Assembly: GCF_030817055.1 (NCBI RefSeq)
Contig: NZ_JAUSYV010000001.1
Coordinates: 1,946,001-2,010,000, forward strand
Length of the DNA stretch: 64,000 bases
Direction of reading: 5' to 3'
Origin: Bacillus sp. V2I10
GTDB taxonomy: Bacteria > Bacillota > Bacilli > Bacillales > Bacillaceae
The translations under genes were made by a program, and so were the position numbers. The notes under the pieces are model-generated. The model saw only the letters and a program-made list of their open reading frames with translations, was not told the DNA's origin and searched no databases. Position 1 is the stretch's first letter; each line of letters begins with the position of its first letter. Below are positions 33,834 through 41,935 of the stretch, in pieces.

Positions 33834-35255
33834 ATGGCAACAGATTATGATCTCGTCATTGTAGGCGGCGGAACAGGCGGATATGTAGCCGCAATTCGCG
33901 CAAGCCAGCTTGGCTTAAAAACAGCCATTGTTGAAAAAGGAAAACTTGGAGGCACTTGTCTTCATGCGGGATGTATTCCAAGCAAAGCACTGCTTAGAAG
34001 TGCAGAAGTTTTTGCAACTGCAAAAAGAAGCGAAGAGTTTGGCGTCATCACTTCAGGAGTTGAGCTCGATTTCTCGAAGGTTCAGGAAAGGAAACAATCG
34101 ATTATTGATACGCTTCATAAAGGCGTTCAGCATTTAATGAAGCAAGGAAAAATTGATGTTTATGAAGGAACTGGCCGTATTTTAGGTCCTTCTATTTTCT
34201 CTCCAATGCCCGGAACAATTTCTGTTGAGATGAATAACGGCGAGGAAAATGAAATGCTTATTCCGAAAAATGTGATTGTCTCTACAGGCTCAAGACCCCG
34301 CAGTCTGCCAGGTTTAGAAATTGACGGTGAATCTGTTTTAACGTCTGATGAAGCACTTGCGCTTGAATCGCTGCCTAAATCAATCATTATTGTCGGCGGA
34401 GGGGTAATCGGAATAGAGTGGGCTTCTATGCTCTCTGATTTTGGACTGGAAGTTACTGTACTTGAGTATGCAGAGCGTATCCTGCCTACTGAAGATGCTG
34501 AAATATCGAAAGAAATGCAGCGCTTGCTTAAGAAAAAAGGCGTTAACCTTGTAACAGGTGCTAAAGTGCTGTCTGAAACCCTTGAAAAAGGAAAAGCTGT
34601 TTCTATCAGTGCTGAACATAAAGGTGATGTGAAAACCTTCTCTGCTGAAAAAATTCTTGTTTCAGTGGGACGTCAGGCAAATGTTGAAGGCATCGGCATT
34701 GAAAATACAGATATTCAGCTTGAAAATGGCTTTATTAAAACGAATCAATTTATGCAGACTAAAGAATCACATATCTATGCGATTGGCGACGTTGTAGGCG
34801 GTCTTCAGCTCGCTCACGTTGCTTCACATGAGGGCATTACAGCTGTTGAGCATATTGCAGGACATACCCCTTCTGCAATTGATTATAAAAAAGTTTCCAG
34901 ATGTGTATACAGTACACCTGAAATTGCAAGCGTCGGGTATACAGAGGATGAAGCGAAAAAAGCAGGTTTTGAAGTGAAAACAGGCAAATTTTCATTCCGT
35001 GCAATCGGCAAAGCGCTTGTTTATGGGGAATCTGATGGGTTTGTCAAATTAATAGCTGATGCAAAAACAGATGATCTCCTTGGTGTTCATATGATTGGAC
35101 CGCATGTGACAGATATGATATCTGAAGCAGGCCTTGCAATGGTGCTTGATGCAACTCCTTGGGAAATTGGACAAACCATTCATCCTCATCCAACGCTCTC
35201 TGAAGCAATAGGTGAAGCGGCACTTGCAGTTGATGGGAAAGCAATCCACTCTTAA
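33834..35255 (+). CDS. lpdV: Dihydrolipoyl dehydrogenase, branched-chain specific (E3)
   Basis: 473 residues, FAD disulfide oxidoreductase. N-terminal FAD motif VIVGGGTGGYVAA, redox cysteines in GGTCLHAGCIPSKAL, NAD motif IIVGGGVIGIEWASML, and the C-terminal active-site histidine in HPHPTLSEA. Reoxidises the lipoyl groups of BkdB. GAGAGGAG ribosome binding site. Confidence 0.96.
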   Translation: MATDYDLVIVGGGTGGYVAAIRASQLGLKTAIVEKGKLGGTCLHAGCIPSKALLRSAEVFATAKRSEEFGVITSGVELDFSKVQERKQSIIDTLHKGVQHLMKQGKIDVYEGTGRILGPSIFSPMPGTISVEMNNGEENEMLIPKNVIVSTGSRPRSLPGLEIDGESVLTSDEALALESLPKSIIIVGGGVIGIEWASMLSDFGLEVTVLEYAERILPTEDAEISKEMQRLLKKKGVNLVTGAKVLSETLEKGKAVSISAEHKGDVKTFSAEKILVSVGRQANVEGIGIENTDIQLENGFIKTNQFMQTKESHIYAIGDVVGGLQLAHVASHEGITAVEHIAGHTPSAIDYKKVSRCVYSTPEIASVGYTEDEAKKAGFEVKTGKFSFRAIGKALVYGESDGFVKLIADAKTDDLLGVHMIGPHVTDMISEAGLAMVLDATPWEIGQTIHPHPTLSEAIGEAALAVDGKAIHS

Positions 35256-35296
35256 AGGGATCATGTCCCTTACATACTGATTTTTGAGGAGGCAAA

Positions 35297-36292
35297 ATGA
35301 TGGCTGAGAATCGTCATAAAACACTTGGTTTATCTGATCAAGATGTTCTTGAAATGTATGAAACAATGGTCATGGCGCGCAAAATCGATGAACGCATGTG
35401 GCTGTTGAACCGTTCAGGAAAAATTCCATTCGTTATTTCATGTCAGGGACAGGAAGCGGCTCAGGTTGGTGCTGCGTTTGCTCTTGACCGCAAAAAAGAC
35501 TATGCACTTCCTTACTACCGGGATATGGGTGTCGTTCTTGCGTTTGGCATGACTGCAAAGCAATTGATGCTTTCGGGATTTGCAAAAGCAGAAGATCCAA
35601 ACTCAGGCGGACGCCAAATGCCCGGACACTTTGGACAAAAAGAAAACCGCATTGTAACAGGCTCATCACCGGTTACAACTCAAGTGCCTCATGCGGTTGG
35701 AATTGCTCTTGCCGGCAAAATGGAGAAGAAGGATCTTGTTACGTTTGTCACGTTCGGCGAAGGATCATCGAATCAGGGAGACTTCCATGAAGGAGCAAAC
35801 TTTGCCGGAGTGCATAAGCTTCCTGTCATTTTAATGTGCGAAAACAATAAATATGCAATCAGCGTTCCATACGAGAAGCAAGTTGCATGTGAGAAAATCT
35901 CAGACCGCGCGATTGGCTACGGAATGCCTGGCTATACGGTGGATGGTAATGATCCTCTTGAAGTGTATCAGGCAGTAAAAGAAGCTGCAGACAGAGGGCG
36001 CCGTGGAGAGGGCCCTACACTGATAGAAGCAATCTCATACCGTTTAACTCCTCACTCAAGTGATGACGATGATCGTTCATACCGCGGACAGGAAGAAGTC
36101 TCAGAAGCTAAGAAGAATGATCCGGTCTTAAAATTTGCCTCTTATTTAAAAGAGACTGGCGTCATGACGGATGAGAAGGAAAAAGAAATTCATGACGAGA
36201 TCATGAAGGTTGTAAACGAAGCAACAGATTACGCTGAAAGTGCTCCATATGCAGATGCAGAATCGGCACTTAAATACGTATACGCAGAGTAA
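35297..36292 (+). CDS. bkdAA: Branched-chain 2-oxoacid dehydrogenase E1 alpha
   Basis: 331 residues. Thiamine diphosphate-binding subunit, with the motif running from GEGSSNQGDFHEGANFAGVH to ENNKYAISVPYE. Decarboxylates the keto acids of Val, Leu and Ile. ATG 35297 and 35300 are adjacent, and GGAGG fits either. Followed after 12 bases by bkdAB. Confidence 0.96.
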   Translation: MMAENRHKTLGLSDQDVLEMYETMVMARKIDERMWLLNRSGKIPFVISCQGQEAAQVGAAFALDRKKDYALPYYRDMGVVLAFGMTAKQLMLSGFAKAEDPNSGGRQMPGHFGQKENRIVTGSSPVTTQVPHAVGIALAGKMEKKDLVTFVTFGEGSSNQGDFHEGANFAGVHKLPVILMCENNKYAISVPYEKQVACEKISDRAIGYGMPGYTVDGNDPLEVYQAVKEAADRGRRGEGPTLIEAISYRLTPHSSDDDDRSYRGQEEVSEAKKNDPVLKFASYLKETGVMTDEKEKEIHDEIMKVVNEATDYAESAPYADAESALKYVYAE

Positions 36293-36304
36293 GGGGGAAG
36301 AACA

Positions 36305-37288
36305 ATGCCAGTCATTTCTTATATAGATGCTGTCACGATGGCGATTCGTGAAGAGATGGAACGTGATCCAAAAGTTTTCGTGCTTGGGGAAGATGTAGGC
36401 AAAAAAGGCGGAGTTTTCAAAGCAACAGCTGGATTGTACGACAAGTTTGGAGAAGAGCGCGTCATTGATACTCCGCTTGCAGAATCAGCGATTGCAGGTG
36501 TAGGAATTGGCGCAGCCATGTACGGAATGAGACCAATCGCAGAAATGCAATTTGCAGACTTTATCATGCCTGCAGTCAATCAAATCGTTTCAGAGGCAGC
36601 CAAAATCCGCTATCGTTCAAACAATGATTGGAATTGCCCGATTACGATTCGCGCTCCTTATGGCGGAGGCGTACATGGCGCTCTCTATCACTCTCAATCA
36701 GTCGAGGCTTTGTTTGCTAATCAGCCGGGTCTGAAAATTGTGATGCCTTCAACTCCTTATGATGTAAAAGGACTGTTAAAGGCTGCTATTAGAGACAATG
36801 ATCCAGTTCTGTTCTTTGAGCATAAAAGAGCTTACCGTCTCATCAAAGGCGAGGTTCCGGATGATGATTATGTGCTGCCGATCGGAAAAGCTGATGTAAA
36901 ACGTGAAGGTGAAGATCTTACAATCATCACTTACGGCTTGTGCGTTCATTTTGCTCTCCAAGCTGCAGAAAAGCTTGCTCAAGATGGGATTTCAGCGCAT
37001 ATTCTTGATTTGCGCACAGTTTATCCGCTGGATAAAGAAGCGATTATTGAAGCTGCATCTAAAACAGGAAAAGTGCTTTTGCTGACGGAAGATAACAAAG
37101 AAGGCAGCATCATGAGCGAAGTGTCAGCCATCATCGCTGAAAACTGCCTATTTGATTTGGATGCCCCAATCATGCGTCTTGCAGGTCCTGATGTGCCGGC
37201 AATGCCATATGCTCCAACAATGGAAAAACATTTTATGATCAATCCAGATAAAGTAGAAGCGGCTATGCGGAAGCTTGCTGAATTTTAA
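36305..37288 (+). CDS. bkdAB: Branched-chain 2-oxoacid dehydrogenase E1 beta
   Basis: 327 residues, transketolase-like pyrimidine and C-terminal domains. Signatures: VFVLGEDVGKKGGVFKATAG, DTPLAESAIAGVGIGAAMYG and APYGGGVHGALYHSQS. It pairs with BkdAA to form the E1 heterotetramer. AAGGGGG ribosome binding site. Confidence 0.96.
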   Translation: MPVISYIDAVTMAIREEMERDPKVFVLGEDVGKKGGVFKATAGLYDKFGEERVIDTPLAESAIAGVGIGAAMYGMRPIAEMQFADFIMPAVNQIVSEAAKIRYRSNNDWNCPITIRAPYGGGVHGALYHSQSVEALFANQPGLKIVMPSTPYDVKGLLKAAIRDNDPVLFFEHKRAYRLIKGEVPDDDYVLPIGKADVKREGEDLTIITYGLCVHFALQAAEKLAQDGISAHILDLRTVYPLDKEAIIEAASKTGKVLLLTEDNKEGSIMSEVSAIIAENCLFDLDAPIMRLAGPDVPAMPYAPTMEKHFMINPDKVEAAMRKLAEF

Positions 37289-37316
37289 ATAAGATTTTCA
37301 TGAGGAGGGAACAGAC

Positions 37317-38624
37317 ATGGCAGTTGAACAGATGACCATGCCCCAGCTTGGGGAAAGTGTAACGGAAGGCACCATCAGTAAATGGCTTGTATCAGTTGGT
37401 GATACAGTAAACAAATACGATCCGATTGCTGAGGTTATGACAGATAAAGTAAATGCAGAGGTTCCATCTTCATTTACAGGTGTAATCAAAGAATTGGTTG
37501 CAGATGAGGGCGATACGCTTGCTGTCGGCGAAATCATTTGTAAAGTCGAAGTCGGCGGAGGAAGCGAAGGGGCTCCAGCAGCAAATGAACCCGTCATATC
37601 GGCTTCTGAGGAAACAATAAAAGAGCAGCCTGAACAGCAAACGGATCAGTCAAATAAGAAACGATATTCTCCTGCTGTCCTGCGCTTGGCCCAGGAAAAC
37701 GACATTGATCTTGAACAGGTTACCGGTACAGGCGCCGGAGGAAGAATCACAAGGAAAGACCTGCAGCAAATCATTGAGAGCGGAAATATCCCGTCATCAG
37801 GAAACAAGGGAAATGCAGCTGTTCAAGAAGCGCCAGCTAAAGCTGAAGCGAAGCAAAATGTACCGGCAGCTGCACCTCAGAAAGCTGCACAACCAGCTGC
37901 AGCTTCTGTTTCGGCACAGCCGGGAGATATTGAAATTCCTGTTACTGGCATCCGTAAAGCGATCGCCTCTAACATGCTTCGAAGCAAACACGAAGCACCT
38001 CATGCCTGGACGATGATCGAAGTGGATGCAACCAATCTGGTTGAATACCGAAATTCTATCAAGAATGAATTCAAGCAAAAAGAAGGATTTAATCTTACTT
38101 TCTTTGCGTTTTTCGTCAAAGCTGTCGCTCAAGCTTTAAAAGAATTTCCGCAAATCAATTCTATGTGGGCTGGCGAAAGCATTATTCAGAAGAAAGACAT
38201 CAATATCTCAATCGCGGTTGCAACAGATGATGCTCTGTTTGTGCCGGTGATTAAGCATGCAGATGAGAAGACAATTAAAGGCATAGCCCGTGAAATTTCT
38301 GAACTTGCAGGCAAGGTCCGTGCAGGTAAATTAACTGCAGATGAAATGAAAGGCGGCACCTTTACTGTAAACAATACAGGTTCATTTGGATCTGTGCAGT
38401 CTATGGGAATCATCAACTATCCGCAGGCTGCCATTCTTCAGGTGGAATCAATCGTAAAACGTCCTGTAGTAATGAACAACGGCATGATTGCAGTGCGAGA
38501 TATGGTGAATCTGTGCATGTCGCTTGATCATCGTGTTCTTGACGGATTAGTGTGCGGCAGGTTCCTGGCCAGAGTAAAAGAAATTTTAGAGAATACGTCT
38601 AAAGACACGACTTCTGTTTATTAA
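37317..38624 (+). CDS. bkdB: Branched-chain 2-oxoacid dehydrogenase E2 (lipoyl acyltransferase)
   Basis: 435 residues. One lipoyl domain (1-78) with the lipoyl lysine in EVMTDKVNAEV, an Ala/Pro/Gln linker, an E3-binding domain (about 118-155; YSPAVLRLAQENDIDL...GGRITRKDL), a second linker, and the catalytic domain (about 205-435) with SLDHRVLDG. Core of the complex, making isobutyryl-, isovaleryl- and 2-methylbutyryl-CoA, precursors of branched fatty acids. Last gene of the operon. Confidence 0.96.
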   Translation: MAVEQMTMPQLGESVTEGTISKWLVSVGDTVNKYDPIAEVMTDKVNAEVPSSFTGVIKELVADEGDTLAVGEIICKVEVGGGSEGAPAANEPVISASEETIKEQPEQQTDQSNKKRYSPAVLRLAQENDIDLEQVTGTGAGGRITRKDLQQIIESGNIPSSGNKGNAAVQEAPAKAEAKQNVPAAAPQKAAQPAAASVSAQPGDIEIPVTGIRKAIASNMLRSKHEAPHAWTMIEVDATNLVEYRNSIKNEFKQKEGFNLTFFAFFVKAVAQALKEFPQINSMWAGESIIQKKDINISIAVATDDALFVPVIKHADEKTIKGIAREISELAGKVRAGKLTADEMKGGTFTVNNTGSFGSVQSMGIINYPQAAILQVESIVKRPVVMNNGMIAVRDMVNLCMSLDHRVLDGLVCGRFLARVKEILENTSKDTTSVY

Positions 38625-38627
38625 TAG

Positions 38628-38665
38628 AAAAGCCATCACATTTTGTCATGTGATGGCTTTTTTTG
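38628..38665 (+). terminator. Terminator of the bkd operon
   Basis: AAAGCCATCACA / TGTGATGGCTTT with an 8-base loop, then a T run. Confidence 0.9.
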
Positions 38666-38742
38666 TTTTATGAAAGATTAATTTCAGCAGTGGGTATCTG
38701 TACGAACTCCCCCCGGTCAGGACGAATCCATTACGTTCCTTA

Positions 38743-39642
38743 TCATTCATCTTTAGGAGCGAGCATTTGAAAATGATTATGTAAAATCGTGATGGTTTCC
38801 GGTGTTTTTAAATAAACCTCACCGTCTGTATCGACGCACATTTCTTCTTTTGTTTCAATTTGCATGCTGCTTGCCTGATAGTGCATCAGTTGAGAATTAA
38901 TATGATTCCAGTCAATGTTATCCTTCATCGTTAATACTTCTTTAATAAGTGAAAAACTGGCTTCTTTGATTATAAAAATATCGGCTAGACCGTCGTCAAT
39001 TTTTATATCTGGATATGGCAGCACATTTGTGCCGATGATTTTGCCATTGGCGATCAGCACCAGGATGGCTTCCTCCTCAATCCAGGTGTCATCAAGCTTC
39101 AGTTTGAAGTGAAATGGCTTCATGCTTTTGATCGTCCGAAAGGCACTCAGAAAATAGCTGACTTTTCCGAGCAGAGATTTTTCGGTGTCATTAATATTTT
39201 CTGATGTTTCAGCAACAAGGCCGATGCCCCAAAAATTGAGAAAGTATCCCCCGCTTGTTTCTGCAGCATCCGTACCCCGAATTTCGCCTGTAAATAATGC
39301 TTCAGCAGCTTTCTTTAAATTTTGCGGAATGCCAAGCGTTCTTGAAAAGTCATTGCATGTACCGCCGGGCAAAATGGCGATTACCGGCCTTTGAATCAAT
39401 CCGCCAAGTCCGTTTATACACTCATGTACCGTGCCATCCCCACCCAGAATAATCACGATTTCCATGTCTTCACCGTGCTTCATGCAGTATTCCTGTGCAT
39501 CGAGAGGTTTTGAAGTTTGAAGCAGCAAAAGCTTTTCCACATGCAGGGAAATAATCGGAACGCAGATGCCAAGCGTCTTTTCTGCATCTTTCTGGCCGGC
39601 ATTACCGTTATATATCAGCATGCCTTTTTTATATTTTGCCAT
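38743..39642 (-). CDS. bmrU: YegS/BmrU-type lipid kinase
   Basis: 299 residues, diacylglycerol/sphingosine kinase catalytic fold. ATP site: VIILGGDGTVHECINGLGG, and AILPGGTCNDFSRTLGIP is the conserved acceptor-side motif. In B. subtilis bmrU sits beside the bkd operon with bmr and bmrR. Here bmrU is present but neither the transporter nor its regulator is next to it. Substrate not established. Start ATG 39642 with AAGGGG. Single minus-strand gene between two plus-strand operons. Confidence 0.85.
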   Translation of the reverse strand: MAKYKKGMLIYNGNAGQKDAEKTLGICVPIISLHVEKLLLLQTSKPLDAQEYCMKHGEDMEIVIILGGDGTVHECINGLGGLIQRPVIAILPGGTCNDFSRTLGIPQNLKKAAEALFTGEIRGTDAAETSGGYFLNFWGIGLVAETSENINDTEKSLLGKVSYFLSAFRTIKSMKPFHFKLKLDDTWIEEEAILVLIANGKIIGTNVLPYPDIKIDDGLADIFIIKEASFSLIKEVLTMKDNIDWNHINSQLMHYQASSMQIETKEEMCVDTDGEVYLKTPETITILHNHFQMLAPKDE

Positions 39643-39674
39643 AAAAAAACCCCTTATGTGCTTACAGAATAGGT

Positions 39675-39839
39675 TTAGAAATTTAGTAAATTGATAATGA
39701 ACCTTATAGTAGAGATAAGAATTCTAATCGGAAGGAGAATAAGAAATTCAATGAAGTTGGTACACTCCAGTAAAGTGTCGATTACCCGTTTCCCCCGTTT
39801 TTTCCGTTTCATTTTTTCTCCGAATTTTCTCTTCATCAT
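39675..39839 (-). CDS. Small basic membrane protein, unknown
   Basis: 54 residues: a lysine- and arginine-rich N-terminus (MMKRKFGEKMKRKKRGKR) followed by two short hydrophobic stretches (FIEFLILLPIRILI, IRFIINLL). GAGAGG lies about 10 bases before ATG 39839. An upstream in-frame ATG at 39893 lacks a ribosome binding site. No family recognised and no strong promoter. It may be expressed or may be a chance frame. Confidence 0.4.
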   Translation of the reverse strand: MMKRKFGEKMKRKKRGKRVIDTLLECTNFIEFLILLPIRILISTIRFIINLLNF

Positions 39840-39918
39840 TAAAATAACCTCTCTTACTATAATTGAAACATTTATTAGATAAATACGCCTCACTGAGCTT
39901 TAAGGTTTCAATAGTGAA

Positions 39919-39948
39919 TTGGAATTGCTGATTTCCTAAAGGTATAAT
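39919..39948 (+). promoter_or_regulatory. Sigma-A promoter of mutA-mutB-meaB
   Basis: TTGGAA-18-TATAAT, giving a leader of about 85 bases that contains a cre site and a hairpin. No cobalamin riboswitch fits in so short a leader. Confidence 0.6.
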
Positions 39949-39984
39949 AAAATGAAATAGATTAAGTTTTTACTATTTTCAAAA

Positions 39985-39999
39985 ATGTAAACGCATTCT
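39985..39999 (+). promoter_or_regulatory. CcpA cre site downstream of the mut promoter
   Basis: ATGTAAACGCATTCT matches WTGNAANCGNWNNCW at every position. It lies about 30 bases after the predicted transcription start, a usual roadblock position for catabolite repression. Confidence 0.65.
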
Positions 40000-40017
40000 T
40001 TTGCGTCAAGGGGGTGG

Positions 40018-40041
40018 GCTTCCTAACCGGGAAGCAGGAGT
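40018..40041 (+). other. Hairpin next to the mutA ribosome binding site
   Basis: GCTTCC / GGAAGC with a 6-base loop. The right arm abuts the GCAGGAG ribosome binding site, so folding could limit mutA translation. Confidence 0.4.
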
Positions 40042-41934
40042 ATGAAGCAAAGAATCAATCACGAAATAAATGATTTTGAAAAAGCATCCGAACAAATGTG
40101 GGTGGAAGAGGCTGAGAAAGCTTTAAAGGGGAAAAGCATTCAAAGTCTTTCAAAAAAAACATATGAAGGTATTTCTTTAATTCCATTATATACTCAGCAC
40201 AATACACACTCCAGCGGGGAAAAACTGGGTATGACTGCCCAGCAGAAAAATGAGTGGTCTGTCAGCCAAAAGCTTCAGCGTTCAAATACGCCTGCTCAGT
40301 TAAAAGAAGAAATCCAGGAAGCTTTGAAGCGGGGACAGGATATCATTCACATAGAAGACATTGGCTATTTGGAAACCTATCAGGACATTTGCACAGCATT
40401 TGATGGACTTGATTTTGAACAAAAAGAATTCCATCTTTCACTGCAGGGCAATATCGGATTTTTTCCATTATTTATTACTTATTTGAAAAACAAGAAATGT
40501 AGAGGAACATTCGCTTTTGATCCATATGGAGAATGGATTGGCGGAACGGATCTGCTTTCACCGGCAAAGAAGATTGAAATGCTGGCCGAGATGATCACTA
40601 TACTGGATGAGGAGAATTTGTCTAATGTAAGAGCTGTTTTATTCGGTGGTGAAATATTCCATAATGCGGGGGGATCTGCAAGAGAAGAGCTGGCATATAC
40701 GTTTTCCAATGCAATAGAGCTTATTAATGCATTAAAAGAACGAGGCTTTTCCATCGATAAACTTGCTGAGAGGGTCGGCTTTTCTTTCTCTGCCGGATCT
40801 CATTTTTTTATGGAGATTGCCAAGTTCAGAGCGGCTAAAAAAATATGGGCAACCATTTTGGCAGCATTCGGGACAAGTCCCGAGCGTCATCCAATCGTTT
40901 TACATGCTGCAGCATCTTCTTTTAACAAAACAAAGCATGATTTGCACGTGAATATGCTGAGAGCAACTACAGAAGCATTTTCAGCCGCTATCGGCGGAGT
41001 GAACAGCATAACAGTTGCACCTTTTGATGAAGTGCTTGGAGAAGTTAGTAAAACAGGAGACCGGATTGCAAGAAATACTCATTTTATTTTGAAAGAAGAA
41101 AGTCTGCTGTCTAAAGTCGCTGACCCTGCAGGCGGCTCATGGTACATTGAAGAGCTCACAGCAGAGCTTGCAGATCTTGCCTGGAAGGAAATTCAGTCTA
41201 TCGAAACCATGGGCGGATTCGTGCAGGCAGCAAGGCAAAATTATATTCAGGACAAATTGCGGGAACTTCTTGCGCAAAGGCTTGAAGATGTCAATAAACG
41301 CAAGGTACAGCTAATTGGAACGAACCATTATGCGAATTTGCAGGAGCCCGAAAGAGAAATCCAAAAAGCTGAAGCGTATATCCATATTACAGAAGCTGTT
41401 GAAAATGACCGCGGTAAGAGGTTGAAAGATTGGATGATAGCAGCAAAAACGGTTAAAGCAAGTGAAATAAATGCGGGAATATTAAGTGATCAGTCAATGG
41501 CTGAAGTGAAACCTCTGTCATCAATGAGGCTCGCTGAACAATTCGAAGGACTAAGGGCTGATTCCATTAAATACAAAAGCAAGTTTGGCCATTATCCGAA
41601 CGTTCATATTATGGTGCTCGGGAATCTGCTCGACTATAAACCAAGACTTGATTTTGTTACAGGTCTGCTCTCTGCAGGAGGAATAGAAGCTGTGATCTTG
41701 AAGCCTGATCAGCCTGAAAGCTTTTCAGGGGACAAGCCTATAATCGTATGCGGGAAAGATGAGGCATACGAATCGTTTGATTTCACACAGGTAACGCAAG
41801 GCGCCAATGTTTACGCAGCGGGCCGTCTTAATAAAGATCAACTTGAGCAGTGCGGCATTCATGAAGGCATCTATCAGGGAATGGATGTTTATGCCTTCTT
41901 GAAAAAATTGCAGTTTCAACTGGGGGTATCGTAA
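40042..41934 (+). CDS. mutA: Methylmalonyl-CoA mutase small (beta) subunit
   Basis: 630 residues, homologous to MutB but without the DxHxxG cobalamin-binding motif, as expected for the non-catalytic subunit. Shared TIM-barrel signatures include FSFSAGSHFFMEIAKFRAAK and DPAGGSWYIEELT. Forms a heterodimer with MutB. Start ATG 40042 with CAGGAG upstream. mutB starts 1 base after the stop. Confidence 0.94.
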   Translation: MKQRINHEINDFEKASEQMWVEEAEKALKGKSIQSLSKKTYEGISLIPLYTQHNTHSSGEKLGMTAQQKNEWSVSQKLQRSNTPAQLKEEIQEALKRGQDIIHIEDIGYLETYQDICTAFDGLDFEQKEFHLSLQGNIGFFPLFITYLKNKKCRGTFAFDPYGEWIGGTDLLSPAKKIEMLAEMITILDEENLSNVRAVLFGGEIFHNAGGSAREELAYTFSNAIELINALKERGFSIDKLAERVGFSFSAGSHFFMEIAKFRAAKKIWATILAAFGTSPERHPIVLHAAASSFNKTKHDLHVNMLRATTEAFSAAIGGVNSITVAPFDEVLGEVSKTGDRIARNTHFILKEESLLSKVADPAGGSWYIEELTAELADLAWKEIQSIETMGGFVQAARQNYIQDKLRELLAQRLEDVNKRKVQLIGTNHYANLQEPEREIQKAEAYIHITEAVENDRGKRLKDWMIAAKTVKASEINAGILSDQSMAEVKPLSSMRLAEQFEGLRADSIKYKSKFGHYPNVHIMVLGNLLDYKPRLDFVTGLLSAGGIEAVILKPDQPESFSGDKPIIVCGKDEAYESFDFTQVTQGANVYAAGRLNKDQLEQCGIHEGIYQGMDVYAFLKKLQFQLGVS

Positions 41935-41935
41935 T

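Noticed and set aside
39949..40041. Cobalamin riboswitch before mutA
   Set aside because: The leader is only about 90 bases and lacks the B12-box and the multi-stem fold.
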